64,000 nucleotides of DNA from Maribacter forsetii DSM 18668 (GTDB taxonomy: Bacteria; Bacteroidota; Bacteroidia; Flavobacteriales; Flavobacteriaceae): NCBI RefSeq assembly GCF_000744105.1, contig NZ_JQLH01000001.1, forward strand, positions 2,170,001 to 2,234,000, given 5' to 3'. The notes under the pieces are model-generated. The model saw only the letters and a list, made by a program, of their open reading frames with translations. It did not search any database and had not been told where the DNA came from. This document shows, piece after piece, positions 22,744 to 32,161 of the stretch. A program made the translations under genes and the position numbers. Each line of letters starts with the position of its first letter. The first letter of the stretch is position 1.

Positions 22744-25271
22744 CCTTTGATTTTGGCTTTCGTTTCTACTTTGTCTTTTCCAACGGATAACATATTTGAG
22801 AAAAGTTTATATGCACCTGGAACACCAACTGGTAATTCTCTAAAAAAGCTCAGTCCAGTATAAATATAGTTTCCCTTTCCATATGGGGCAATTAATAAGC
22901 TACCTTTTAGGGATTCTTCCCCTTTATCATGCATTTCTAAAATAGGCGTAAATTCTTTACTCCATTTATTAGGAAAGTATAACCCTCTCTCTTGAACCCA
23001 GCCATTAAAATCACTCTCGTTGATTTCGTTTGGAAAATGTACCAGTGAATTATCTTTTGCAATAATCTTTACATCAGAATTTTCATTGGTAACACGATCT
23101 CTGGAGATTTCTAGTTCATAAGGTGCAATATTTTCAAATTGAGCTCCCCATCTACTTGCGGTATTATATTGTACAATTACCGTACCGCCATTCTTGGCAT
23201 AATCTAAAATAAAACGTTGTTTAAATTTAAGCTCATCTACTACATTGTAGGCTCTAATTCCTAAAACTACAGCATCATATTTTTTTAGGGATTCTTTAGT
23301 AATCGTTGTAGGATCTATTAGTTGAACATTGTATCCTATTTGCTCTAAACTAGTAGGTACTTCATCACCAGCACCCATAATATAACCTATGTTTTCTCCT
23401 GCTTTCTGAATGTTTAATCTAACTACTTTTGTTTCGGATGGTAGTAGTATTGTTTGAGTAGGTACATGGTCATAAGCAATAGTTACTAGCTCTTTGGTAA
23501 TCTCTTTGCCGTCCAATTTAATAATAGGGGAGATGCTACTTTCGTTCTCTGTAGCTGGCGGACTCAACGTAAAATAAACGGTTTGTTCATCTCCTTTTTT
23601 GTTGATTGAGAATGGTTGCAGTTTTTTATCAACTTGCCATCCTGTGCCGTATTTTAATTCAACTGTACCGGAAATACTGTCTTTATGTGCCTTAATTGTT
23701 ACAGGAATTCTTTTTGGTGATGCGTCGGCAAATATTAAAACCTTATCGGTAAAGCTTGCGGTAGCTTCAGGTACCACTTCAAAAGGTTGATAAATTTCTC
23801 CTTTATCGGGTTTTGCATATTTATATATTACAGGTCTTGTAATAGGAATTAAAACACCGTTTATGTTCAAATTAAAAGTAGCATTAAAAACTCTTGGTGT
23901 TTCCGGTTTTCCTATTAAAGCTTTGTTTTTAACAGTATAGGTGCCTAAAGTTCCTTTTTCCATCAACCAATACGGACTGGTAAAATCAGTTGAAGCCGGA
24001 ATATTTAAATTAATTTTCTTTTCAAACAATTTGTTATTGTTCAAAGTACTCAGCTCAATATTTGTATTCTTATTATTGATAAATACCGATTTTAATTCAA
24101 TATTGATATGACTTCTGTTCAATGCTTGGATTTGAACATCGACATTCTGACCAGGATTTGTAGATGAGATTTTGGTAAATGCTTCTAAATGTAATCCTGA
24201 AATAGCTGAAATAATTGTAGTTAATTCTACTGTTTTTAAATGTTTCCAATGTTCATCGGAAACATTTTGCAATAATTTATAGGCTTCTAATAATTTAGGA
24301 ATATGAACCGAAGGATTTTTAAAATTAAAATTTTCTTGTACATCATAAAGGATATCGCCAATTGCCTTTCCACCATCAATTCTAGACCAGGTTGTATCTA
24401 TGCCATCAAAAAGATTGGATTTGTCTTGTGGTAAATCACCCTTTAATAATTCTATATATTCATCTTCACTACCTCTTGAACTTAGTCTACCAAAACCTTG
24501 ACATAGATGTTGGCTACTGGCTAATGAGGCAATTTCGTTGTTAGATTTTCCTAGCATAGGGTAGTAGGTGCCTACATCCATATGTAAAAGATTGGTTTTA
24601 TCCGCCGCTTTAAATTTTTCTTGGCTACCATAAAACCACCACGATGTATTAAAAAATAATCGTTTTGGTTGCCAAGTGTTTGTTGATGACAATTGTTCTG
24701 GGTAGGCATTAGAATCATTTGCTAAATCAAAAGCTTCAAAGCTTAACATTGCCGATGAAGTATGATGACCATGGGTAGTGCCGGGAGTTCTATGGTCAAA
24801 CCTATTGATAATCACATCTGGCTTAAACTTGCGGATAGTTCTAACCACATCACCAAGAATGGCTTCTTTGTCCCAAATTTCTAGGGTTTCATCTGGTTGT
24901 TTGGAATAGCCGAAGTCATTGGCGCGACTAAAAAATTGTTCTCCCCCGTCAACCCTTCTTGCGGCAAGTAATTCTTGCGTACGCAATACACCTAAAAGTT
25001 CGCGTAATTCCGGACCAATTAAATTTTGCCCACCGTCACCTCTTGTAAGGGATAAATAACCGGTTCTTGCTTTAACATTATTAGCTAAATAGGCAATTAG
25101 ACGCGTATTTTCATCATCTGGGTGTGCGGCTATATAAAGTGCAGTACCTAGAAAATTAAGCTTTTCAATGGAGTGGTAAATGTCTGTGGACGAACTAATC
25201 TTTGGGGTTTGGGCATTGAGGGTGCTGAGTGCAAAAAGACTACAGGCTAGAAACCCTAATAGATATCGCAT
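22740..25271 (-). CDS. Secreted PIG-L (LmbE) family deacetylase, multidomain
   Basis: An 843-residue exported protein. After a signal peptide (RYLLGFLACSLFALSTLNAQ) comes a PIG-L domain: ALYIAAHPDDENTRLIAYLA holds the Zn ligands H, D and D, followed by YLSLTRGDGGQNLIG and, later, FDHRTPGTTHGHHTSS. Family members remove acetyl from GlcNAc-type substrates. The middle is made of beta-rich, immunoglobulin-like stretches, and the C-terminal 200 residues have the pattern of a glutamine-amidotransferase-like fold (AVVLGIRAYNVVDELKF) without an obvious Cys. It starts the four-gene sugar operon, with TATATTTG upstream. Confidence 0.9.
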   Translation of the reverse strand: MRYLLGFLACSLFALSTLNAQTPKISSSTDIYHSIEKLNFLGTALYIAAHPDDENTRLIAYLANNVKARTGYLSLTRGDGGQNLIGPELRELLGVLRTQELLAARRVDGGEQFFSRANDFGYSKQPDETLEIWDKEAILGDVVRTIRKFKPDVIINRFDHRTPGTTHGHHTSSAMLSFEAFDLANDSNAYPEQLSSTNTWQPKRLFFNTSWWFYGSQEKFKAADKTNLLHMDVGTYYPMLGKSNNEIASLASSQHLCQGFGRLSSRGSEDEYIELLKGDLPQDKSNLFDGIDTTWSRIDGGKAIGDILYDVQENFNFKNPSVHIPKLLEAYKLLQNVSDEHWKHLKTVELTTIISAISGLHLEAFTKISSTNPGQNVDVQIQALNRSHINIELKSVFINNKNTNIELSTLNNNKLFEKKINLNIPASTDFTSPYWLMEKGTLGTYTVKNKALIGKPETPRVFNATFNLNINGVLIPITRPVIYKYAKPDKGEIYQPFEVVPEATASFTDKVLIFADASPKRIPVTIKAHKDSISGTVELKYGTGWQVDKKLQPFSINKKGDEQTVYFTLSPPATENESSISPIIKLDGKEITKELVTIAYDHVPTQTILLPSETKVVRLNIQKAGENIGYIMGAGDEVPTSLEQIGYNVQLIDPTTITKESLKKYDAVVLGIRAYNVVDELKFKQRFILDYAKNGGTVIVQYNTASRWGAQFENIAPYELEISRDRVTNENSDVKIIAKDNSLVHFPNEINESDFNGWVQERGLYFPNKWSKEFTPILEMHDKGEESLKGSLLIAPYGKGNYIYTGLSFFRELPVGVPGAYKLFSNMLSVGKDKVETKAKIKG

Positions 25272-25296
25272 ATTAAGTTGGTTTTGGTAGTAATTC

Positions 25297-25304
25297 CAAA
25301 TATA
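25297..25304 (-). promoter_or_regulatory. -7 box of the PIG-L/symporter/galK operon
   Basis: TATATTTG on the minus strand fits the consensus and lies 25 nt before the start codon, giving a leader of about 20 nt. Confidence 0.6.
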
Positions 25305-25353
25305 ATAAGATTAGGTCCTACGCGTACTTGTTTTTACAACTTCTTTAACAAAA

Positions 25354-25932
25354 TCATGTGGTTTGTTCTTCTTGTTCTTCAACACTAATAAATTCACCTT
25401 GTTGATAGGTAGATATTAAAATGACTCCTTTTTGAAGAACCAAATTATTTGGATAGGTTAGAATTTCTCCATTGCTCCTTCTTAAGTGTAAGTGAAAGGC
25501 TCTAATATCCTCAATTACAAATTGATCTAAATCTGAATTATTAGGGTCAAGTAGTTCCTTGTCTAAAATTCGAATGGTGTTTCCTATTTTAAAAGGAAAT
25601 GAGAAGAAAAGAATAACACCAGCTGTAATGTTGCTCAAAATTGACCATTGTGCAAAAAGCGCAACACCAATAACGGCAAACACGGAGGATAGCATAACTC
25701 CTAAATCTTGGTAATCTACACTCCAAACAAAGGTTAGTGCAACGACCGAAATGATAGTTAATGCTATGTTTATGAATTTGATAATGAGGTTAGTACGAAC
25801 AGGATTGAACTCACTGATTTTACTTACCTTTTTTACGGCGGTGGTAAATAAAAATTTTAAAACCAGAATAACCAAAAGAACAATAAGACTATATATTAGC
25901 TCATTATGATGTTCAGCAATAAACTCTTTCAT
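25354..25932 (-). CDS. Small-conductance mechanosensitive channel (MscS family), short form
   Basis: A 192-residue membrane protein. Two or three hydrophobic helices occupy residues 10-30 and 50-110; the pore helix is followed by GVILFFSFPFKIGNTIRIL, the MscS beta-domain opening. The segment YPNNLVLQKGVILIS fits the beta-domain end. It lacks the large C-terminal cage of E. coli MscS, which makes it one of the minimal forms. It is the last gene of the DUF2520-KdsC-Maf-lipoprotein operon (3 bp after the lipoprotein). Protection from osmotic downshock is the family role. Confidence 0.88.
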   Translation of the reverse strand: MKEFIAEHHNELIYSLIVLLVILVLKFLFTTAVKKVSKISEFNPVRTNLIIKFINIALTIISVVALTFVWSVDYQDLGVMLSSVFAVIGVALFAQWSILSNITAGVILFFSFPFKIGNTIRILDKELLDPNNSDLDQFVIEDIRAFHLHLRRSNGEILTYPNNLVLQKGVILISTYQQGEFISVEEQEEQTT

Positions 25933-25935
25933 ACA

Positions 25936-26883
25936 CTATAACCCTAAACTATCGCGCAAAGATAAATCCTTATTCGATTTCTGTTGCCAATAGGGTGTTG
26001 TAATCCTGTTAATTCTTGTTCCTTTAGAGGTTAAAGCTTTTTTATTGTCACCAAACCCATCATGAAAGGTGTCTGTCCAGCTTTCTATTAAGTACGGAAA
26101 CTTGTTTTTAAAATTGATTTTTAAAGTACGTTCTAACTCAGGATAGCTGATTTCATATGTGTTCATACCATCAACTTCTGTCAGCGAAGTTATTGCCTTG
26201 TAAGTCTTGAATTCTTCATGAGTTGTTCTGATAAACTCCAAAGAAGGAATCATTTTAATTTCACCTATAGGCAAATTTTCAGGGTTTACCCTGATTTTGT
26301 TCCAAACTTCATTTTCAAGAATAGCTTTCTCTATTTGGTAATCTTGGTCACCTTCAGATTCAAAATAAGAATGACTCATTATTTCAAAATCAGCTTTATT
26401 GTTTAACTGTGCGTAAACGTGACCACACCATTCTTGTGCAGAAAAAGATACTTTAAGCGCATGTTGATTATCATGAACAGGGTAGAAGCTACTGGTCATT
26501 ATAGAGTAGGGGTAAATACCCGTAATGTAATTTTTGGTGGTATTCAATTTTAAAACAGGAATGTTGCTTTTATTACTGTTATCTGCCTTTACTTGAGCAT
26601 CTGGTAAAAATGGTTCGGTCACAAAAATTAATACAGCACTGCCTTCTCTCATCTCGCCATATCTGGCTTGTTCTAAATTGTAGGAAGTGATTTCTGCCGT
26701 ACCGTTATACCAATAATCTTTAAACTCTTGCGAAAGCTCTTTTTTAGGAGCTTCCTTTTTTATTTCTGTAGATAACATAGCTAATGTATCGCTATTGGTT
26801 TTGGGTTTTTCTTTACAACTAGTAAATAGAATTGCCAATCCGAAAAGACTGTAAACTGCCTTGTTTAGTTTTAATAGTTTCAT
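25936..26883 (-). CDS. Uncharacterised lipoprotein next to Maf
   Basis: A 315-residue lipoprotein. The start is the ATG at 26883, which gives a short signal peptide ending in the lipobox ILFTSC (Cys about residue 23). The mature protein is hydrophilic, with WYNGTAEITSYNLEQARYGE and SAQEWCGHVYAQLNN as the most conserved-looking stretches. I do not recognise an enzymatic motif. Homologues in Flavobacteria sometimes carry the label 'septum formation inhibitor Maf', probably copied from the neighbouring gene, since no Maf motif is present. It sits between the Maf gene and the MscS channel in one operon. Confidence 0.8.
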   Translation of the reverse strand: MKLLKLNKAVYSLFGLAILFTSCKEKPKTNSDTLAMLSTEIKKEAPKKELSQEFKDYWYNGTAEITSYNLEQARYGEMREGSAVLIFVTEPFLPDAQVKADNSNKSNIPVLKLNTTKNYITGIYPYSIMTSSFYPVHDNQHALKVSFSAQEWCGHVYAQLNNKADFEIMSHSYFESEGDQDYQIEKAILENEVWNKIRVNPENLPIGEIKMIPSLEFIRTTHEEFKTYKAITSLTEVDGMNTYEISYPELERTLKINFKNKFPYLIESWTDTFHDGFGDNKKALTSKGTRINRITTPYWQQKSNKDLSLRDSLGL

Positions 26884-26905
26884 ACCTGTTATCATTTAAA
26901 TTATG

Positions 26906-27493
26906 CTATGTTATAAAAAGTGATAAGGTTTCATAAACTAGTTGTGTTGGTAAACCAACTACATTTGTGTATGATCCTTTAATTTTTTCAATACCTATAA
27001 GTCCTATCCATTCTTGAATACCATATGCACCTGCTTTATCGTAAGGTTGATATTCCTTTATATAATGTTGAATTTCATCTTCCGATAAATTCTTGAACTT
27101 GACTTCCGTTATTGAATGTTGAACTATCTGTCGTTCAATTGTGGTAAAACATACAGAAGAAATGACCTGATGCCAATCTCCAGATAGTTTTTTTAGCATT
27201 TCTTCAGCTTCTGTGCTATCTTCTGCTTTGGCCAATGATTCATTATTATGCCAAACAACCGTATCTGAGGTTATTAGAATATCTTTTGATTGTAATTCGG
27301 GTAAAAATACTTCTGCTTTTAATTTAGCTAAGTAATCAGATATTTCAGCTCCTTTTAATTCAGTTGGATAGACTTCATCTACAGATCTGATTCTCATTTC
27401 AAAATCAAGCTCCATTTCCTTAAAAAACTGATGTCTTCTTGGTGAGCCAGATGCTAAGATTAAGTGATGTTCTTTAAGTTTATTCTTCAACAT
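26906..27493 (-). CDS. Maf-like nucleotide pyrophosphatase
   Basis: A 195-residue member of the Maf/Ham1 superfamily, which hydrolyses non-canonical or modified nucleoside triphosphates to monophosphates. The substrate loop LILASGSPRRHQFFKEM, the metal-binding LITSDTVVWHNNE and the catalytic YDKAGAYGIQEWIG are present. Members were named for a septation phenotype in Bacillus, but pyrophosphatase activity is the established function. It starts 3 bp after the KdsC-like gene, so the two are cotranscribed. Length is normal. Confidence 0.95.
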   Translation of the reverse strand: MLKNKLKEHHLILASGSPRRHQFFKEMELDFEMRIRSVDEVYPTELKGAEISDYLAKLKAEVFLPELQSKDILITSDTVVWHNNESLAKAEDSTEAEEMLKKLSGDWHQVISSVCFTTIERQIVQHSITEVKFKNLSEDEIQHYIKEYQPYDKAGAYGIQEWIGLIGIEKIKGSYTNVVGLPTQLVYETLSLFIT

Positions 27494-27496
27494 ATA

Positions 27497-28024
27497 TTAA
27501 TCGTTTGCAGCACTAAAATGGCTGGTCCAATCTCCTCGTACTTTTAAAACCTGTTCAATGACATCACGTACACAGCCATGACCGCCATTTTTATGCGAAA
27601 TGTATTGACTTACACTTTTAACTTCTGCAACAGCATTCTGCGGACAAGTAGCTAAAGCAACCGTTTGCATTGGTGGAATGTCTGGTATGTCATCACCCAT
27701 ATATAATATGTTTTCAGGTTCTATATGATAAAGATCCATATATTCCTCTAAAGCATCCATTTTGTAATGTGCACCCATGTAAATATCGGTAACCCCTAGT
27801 CCTTTTAGTCTTATACGAACACCTTCGTTTGTTCCTCCTGTAATAATACATACATTGTAACCTTTCTTTAGCGCAACTTTTAAGGCATAACCATCCTTAA
27901 CGTTCATTTTACGTAACAACTCTCCTTCGCTCGTAACTAAAAGACTTCCATCTGTAAAAACGCCATCTACATCAAAAATAAATGTGGTAATATCTTTTAA
28001 ATACTCTTTATAACTTTTTTCCAT
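27497..28024 (-). CDS. KdsC-like HAD phosphatase (3-deoxy-octulosonate 8-phosphate phosphatase type)
   Basis: A 175-residue HAD-superfamily phosphatase. Motif I is TFIFDVDGVFTDGSLLV, motif II lies around YNVCIITGGTNEGVRIR, and motif III/IV is YMGDDIPDIPPMQ. This small, cap-less form matches KdsC, which makes Kdo for lipopolysaccharide by dephosphorylating Kdo-8-P. The pattern NVKDGYALKVALKKGYN fits KdsC as well. The other Kdo genes are not nearby, so a related sugar phosphatase is possible. Its start overlaps the DUF2520 gene by 17 bp. Confidence 0.9.
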   Translation of the reverse strand: MEKSYKEYLKDITTFIFDVDGVFTDGSLLVTSEGELLRKMNVKDGYALKVALKKGYNVCIITGGTNEGVRIRLKGLGVTDIYMGAHYKMDALEEYMDLYHIEPENILYMGDDIPDIPPMQTVALATCPQNAVAEVKSVSQYISHKNGGHGCVRDVIEQVLKVRGDWTSHFSAAND

Positions 28025-28772
28025 GTTTTTCTTTTATTGCGTTGCTTAAAAGGGTGTAAAGTTCCCTTTGGTGTTTGTCTGTTATGATTTGTAAATGATT
28101 ATGTAATGTTTTTTGATCGCCTCGTTTTGCAGGTCCAGTTTGTGCCTGCATGGGTGTTAATGTGTTTAATTTTGCAGCCGTCTCTGCAATAAGTGGTTTT
28201 AACAATGAGAAATCTAAGTCATGTTCTGTACAAATTTCAGAGCCCATGGTATACATGTAATTGGTGAAATTATTCGCGAATACCGCAGCCACATGTAGTG
28301 TTTTTCGCTGCACAGAATCTATTTCAACTACATTTTTACTAAGTTGTTTTCCTAGTATTGTTAATGTTTCAAGATCTTTATTGTTAGTCGCTTCTATGCA
28401 AATAGGGACATCATGAAATGATATGATTTTCCCTTTTGTAAATGTCTGTAAGGGATAAAAAACACCTGGTCGCTTAGCATATTTTATCGCGTCAAGCGGC
28501 GTTGCGCCAGAAGTATGGACCAAAATACCTTTTGCATTTTTTAAACTTTCGCCTACGCTATTTATAGCATCGTCAGAAATTGCTAGTATGTAAACATCTG
28601 CGCTTATATCACTAGTAAATTCAGTACTAATAAGTGCATTGTCCTGTACAAATGCCAAGTGTTCTCTATTTCTACCTATTATCTGCTTTACGGTAACATC
28701 TGCAGAATTTTGAAATGCATGAAACAGATTCTGTGCTACATTACCAGAACCTACTATAACTACTGATATCAT
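28008..28772 (-). CDS. DUF2520 family NAD(P)-binding oxidoreductase
   Basis: A 254-residue Rossmann-fold protein: SVVIVGSGNVAQNLFHAF opens the nucleotide-binding domain, VYILAISDDAINSVGESL follows, and the C-terminal helical DUF2520 domain includes AAVFANNFTNYMYTMGSEI. The family resembles ketopantoate and pyrroline reductases, with unknown substrate. The ATG at 28772 is chosen because five upstream codons would lie within the promoter; the TACTTTTG box ends 4 nt before it. It is the first gene of a five-gene operon and overlaps the KdsC-like gene by 17 bp. Confidence 0.9.
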   Translation of the reverse strand: MISVVIVGSGNVAQNLFHAFQNSADVTVKQIIGRNREHLAFVQDNALISTEFTSDISADVYILAISDDAINSVGESLKNAKGILVHTSGATPLDAIKYAKRPGVFYPLQTFTKGKIISFHDVPICIEATNNKDLETLTILGKQLSKNVVEIDSVQRKTLHVAAVFANNFTNYMYTMGSEICTEHDLDFSLLKPLIAETAAKLNTLTPMQAQTGPAKRGDQKTLHNHLQIITDKHQRELYTLLSNAIKEKHGKKL

Positions 28773-28776
28773 ACTG

Positions 28777-28784
28777 CAAAAGTA
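28777..28784 (-). promoter_or_regulatory. -7 box of the DUF2520 operon, 4 nt from the start codon
   Basis: TACTTTTG on the minus strand matches the consensus exactly. Transcription should begin at or next to the ATG, so the message may be leaderless. Confidence 0.7.
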
Positions 28785-28875
28785 CAAAGTTTATAGAAGT
28801 CTTTTTGTATTAAAATTAACAGTTTCAATGAAGTTTAAAAGAGATAAAAGGCATTCGTAAATGGTGAAAAGGCCT

Positions 28876-28883
28876 TATTTTTG
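28876..28883 (+). promoter_or_regulatory. -7 box of the ResB-CcsA gene
   Basis: TATTTTTG fits the consensus. It overlaps the in-frame TTG at 28881, which is therefore not the start; the first ATG is at 28911. Confidence 0.7.
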
Positions 28884-28910
28884 CATCTTGAAAATCAACT
28901 CCTATCTTCC

Positions 28911-31900
28911 ATGACGGAAATGCTCAAAAAAATATTCTTCTCTACTCGTTTAATGTCTATCCTATTTGTTGTTTTTGCCACTGCAATGGCATTTGGTACC
29001 TTCATTGAAAGTTGGTACAGTACAGAGACAGCACGAATCTGGATTTATAATGCTTGGTGGTTTGAAGTGATCATGGTATTCTTTGTAATTAACTTTCTAG
29101 GTAATATCTCTAGATACCGATTGTTAAGGTTAGAGAAATGGCCAGTTTTAGTACTGCATTTATCTTGGGTATTGATTATTATTGGTGCCTTTGTAACCCG
29201 TTACATTAGTTTTGAAGGAATGATGCCTATACGTGAAGGTAGAACAGAGAATGTTTTCTATTCAGATAAAACATTTTTGACGGTTTACGTAGATGGAGAA
29301 ATAGAAGGTGAAGCGAGAAGGAAAATTTTAGAGGATGATTTAATTGTTACTCCAGAAGCTATAAAGTCTAACTTACCTTGGAGTGCGGACTTCAATGGTC
29401 AAGATTTTGAAATTTCTTATGTTGATTTTATAAAAGGAGCCAAGCAAGGTTTGTTGCCAGATGAAAATGGAACAAAGTTTCTAAAAATTGTGGAGGCCGG
29501 TGATGGTGAGCGTCATGACCATTTTTTGGAAGACGGAAAAGTTACGAGTATACATAATGTACTTTTTGCATTGAACAATAAAACAGATGGAGCCATTAAT
29601 ATAATGACGATCGATTCTGTATATCAAATTTATGCTCCTTTTGAAGGAAACTTTATGCGTATGGCAGACCAATTTCAAGGGCTGTTAGTGAAAGACAGTC
29701 TGCAGCCATTGCAGTTACGTTCATTATATAATACTGCCGGTATGCAATTCGTAATTCCTGATTCCGTTACACAGGGTTCTTATGGTATTGTTGAAATTCC
29801 TTCTGCAGAGAAAACCAAAGTGGATCAAGATGCCATCGTCTTTGATGTTGCCGCTAACGGTGAAACAAAACAAGTTAAGCTACTTGGTAGCAAAGGTCCG
29901 TCAGATTTTAGTGAGAAAGTGAATGTTGGCGGACTCAATTTTTCAATTAGATATGGTTCAAAAGTGCATGAGTTGCCTTTTGGAATAAAGTTGAACGATT
30001 TTATCGCAGAAAAGTATCCTGGTACAGACAAAGGGTATGCTTCATTTATGAGTAGAGTTACGATCGAAGATGAAAGACCTTTTGACTATGATATTTTTAT
30101 GAACCATGTTTTGGATCACCAAGGATATCGTTTTTTTCAATCAGGTTTTGATCCTGATGAAAAAGGTACAACACTATCTGTTAATCATGATTTTTGGGGT
30201 ACTTGGATTACGTATATAGGTTACTTTCTTTTATATATCGGATTAATGGGTATTATGTTTTTTGGAAAAACACGTTTTAAAGATTTAGCGGATTCTTTGG
30301 ATACATTAAAGGTCAAGAAGAAAAAAATGTTTGGGGTTATTGCCGTTTTAATGGCATTTTCATTCTCTTCTTTTGCACAAGAGCAACACTCACCAGAAGA
30401 AGAACACCAACAAGCACCAAGTAAAATGCAAATAGATTCTTTGTTAGAAGCCAGTATGGTGGCTAAAGAACATGCAGATAAGTTTGGTAAATTGGTCATA
30501 CAAGATGAAGGTGGGCGTATGAAGCCGATCAATACGTTTTCATCAGAATTACTTCGTAAGCTAAGTTTAAAAGATTCTTATTTAGGATACACATCTGACC
30601 AGATATTGTTATCAATGATGATGAACCCTGCGGTTTGGTATAATACTGAATTCATTGCTTTGGATAAGAAATCTCAGAATGATAGTATTAGAAAAATTAT
30701 AGGTATTCCGTCTGGTCAAGAATATGTAAAAGCTACTGATTTCTTCGATAAAAAAGGGCTATATAAATTAGAGCCTTTTTTAAGAGAAGCAACGGCCACC
30801 AATAATCCAAATAAATTTCAGCAGGATTATAAAGATGCAAATATGAGATTAGGTCTACTGAATCAGGCCTTAGGACAAGATATCGTAAAGATTTTTCCTC
30901 TTTTGGACGATGAAAACAATAAATGGATATCGGCTGTTGAGTATAGGGGAGGACAATATGAAATTAGAGATTCACTATACTCCAATTTTGTTAAGAATGC
31001 CATGCCGTATTATTTAATGACCCTTGGTAAGGCTCAGCAAAGTGGTGACTATAGTTCTGCTGATAAATTGTTGGCAGCCTTTCAACAAAATCAGCTTAAC
31101 CATGGCAGCGAAGTACTGCCTTCACAGGGAAAAATTGATATTGAAGTTATATATAATAAGTTGAACATATTCAATAGGTTATATCGGTTTTATGCGCTTG
31201 TAGGCTTGCTGATGTTCTTTGTATTAGTATTTCAAATTTTTAAGGATAGATCTATTTGGCGTGTAGCTATTTACTTCTTCAAAGGAACAATAATGTTACT
31301 TTTTATATGGCATACTGCCGGTTTGGTCTTACGTTGGTATATCTCCGGTCATGCCCCTTGGAGTGATGCCTATGAAAGTATTTTATATGTTGCTTGGGCT
31401 ACTATGGGTATTGGTTGGGCCCTTGGCCGTAAAAGTGATATGACATTTGCTGCCTCTGCATTCGTAACATCAATGTTGTTATGGATTGCCCACCAAAGTT
31501 GGGTTGACCCATCAATAGGTAACTTAGTTCCGGTTTTAGATAGTTATTGGTTAATGATACACGTTGCCGTTATCGTAGGTAGTTACGGTCCTTTGACAGT
31601 TGGTATGATATTAGGTCTTGTTTCATTGATATTAATGGTGCTGACTACTGAAAAGAATAAAAAGCGAATGGCAATTAATATTAAAGAATTGACCATAATC
31701 AATGAATTGGCGTTGACTACTGGGCTTGTGATGCTTACTATTGGTAACTTTTTAGGAGGGCAGTGGGCAAATGAAAGTTGGGGTCGTTATTGGGGCTGGG
31801 ATCCAAAAGAAACTTGGGCATTGGTTTCTATTATGATATATGCTTTTGTAATTCACACACGACTAGTGCCAGGCTTAAGAGGTAAATGGACATTTAACTT

Positions 31901-32090
31901 TATGAGCGTTGTTGCCTTTGGTAGTATTATGATGACCTATTTTGGAGTTAACTTTTACCTAGTGGGTCTTCATAGTTACGCAAGTGGAGCACAGGTGATT
32001 ACGCCAACATTTATATACTATTTAGTTGCGGGAGTGCTAGTTTTAGGCGGAATCAGTTATTGGAGATATAAAGTTAATTATAGTAAGTAA
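28911..32090 (+). CDS. ResB-CcsA fusion cytochrome c biogenesis protein (System II)
   Basis: A 1059-residue membrane protein that exports haem and attaches it to apocytochrome c. The N-terminal ResB part has helices at about residues 10-30 and 60-100, then a large periplasmic domain. After two helices near residues 430-490, a second soluble domain (residues about 500-740) precedes CcsA. CcsA has at least six helices and the WWD haem motif WGRYWGWDPKETWAL at about 957-971, plus HAPWSDAYES and HSYASG. The fusion order is typical of Bacteroidota. The c-type cytochromes at 48.4-50.3 and 54.8-55.2 kb are likely clients. Confidence 0.95.
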   Translation: MTEMLKKIFFSTRLMSILFVVFATAMAFGTFIESWYSTETARIWIYNAWWFEVIMVFFVINFLGNISRYRLLRLEKWPVLVLHLSWVLIIIGAFVTRYISFEGMMPIREGRTENVFYSDKTFLTVYVDGEIEGEARRKILEDDLIVTPEAIKSNLPWSADFNGQDFEISYVDFIKGAKQGLLPDENGTKFLKIVEAGDGERHDHFLEDGKVTSIHNVLFALNNKTDGAINIMTIDSVYQIYAPFEGNFMRMADQFQGLLVKDSLQPLQLRSLYNTAGMQFVIPDSVTQGSYGIVEIPSAEKTKVDQDAIVFDVAANGETKQVKLLGSKGPSDFSEKVNVGGLNFSIRYGSKVHELPFGIKLNDFIAEKYPGTDKGYASFMSRVTIEDERPFDYDIFMNHVLDHQGYRFFQSGFDPDEKGTTLSVNHDFWGTWITYIGYFLLYIGLMGIMFFGKTRFKDLADSLDTLKVKKKKMFGVIAVLMAFSFSSFAQEQHSPEEEHQQAPSKMQIDSLLEASMVAKEHADKFGKLVIQDEGGRMKPINTFSSELLRKLSLKDSYLGYTSDQILLSMMMNPAVWYNTEFIALDKKSQNDSIRKIIGIPSGQEYVKATDFFDKKGLYKLEPFLREATATNNPNKFQQDYKDANMRLGLLNQALGQDIVKIFPLLDDENNKWISAVEYRGGQYEIRDSLYSNFVKNAMPYYLMTLGKAQQSGDYSSADKLLAAFQQNQLNHGSEVLPSQGKIDIEVIYNKLNIFNRLYRFYALVGLLMFFVLVFQIFKDRSIWRVAIYFFKGTIMLLFIWHTAGLVLRWYISGHAPWSDAYESILYVAWATMGIGWALGRKSDMTFAASAFVTSMLLWIAHQSWVDPSIGNLVPVLDSYWLMIHVAVIVGSYGPLTVGMILGLVSLILMVLTTEKNKKRMAINIKELTIINELALTTGLVMLTIGNFLGGQWANESWGRYWGWDPKETWALVSIMIYAFVIHTRLVPGLRGKWTFNFMSVVAFGSIMMTYFGVNFYLVGLHSYASGAQVITPTFIYYLVAGVLVLGGISYWRYKVNYSK

Positions 32091-32109
32091 AAAAGATATG
32101 TAATAAGAA

Positions 32110-32139
32110 AGCCTCATGGAAATTCCATGAGGCTATTTT
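32110..32139. terminator. Terminator between ResB-CcsA and the M14 peptidase gene
   Basis: AGCCTCATGGAA (32110-32121) pairs with TTCCATGAGGCT (32123-32134) around a single base, followed by ATTTTATTT. It serves the plus-strand gene and faces the convergent one. Confidence 0.88.
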
Positions 32140-32161
32140 ATTTCTAGTAGTTTGTGAAAAT

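Noticed and set aside
25936..26883. Calling the lipoprotein a Maf-type septum inhibitor
   Set aside because: It lacks all Maf motifs and has a lipobox. The true Maf-like gene is the neighbour at 26906-27493.
28881..28910. Longer start for the ResB-CcsA protein at TTG 28881
   Set aside because: This TTG forms part of the TATTTTTG promoter box. The first ATG, at 28911, gives the normal N-terminus.
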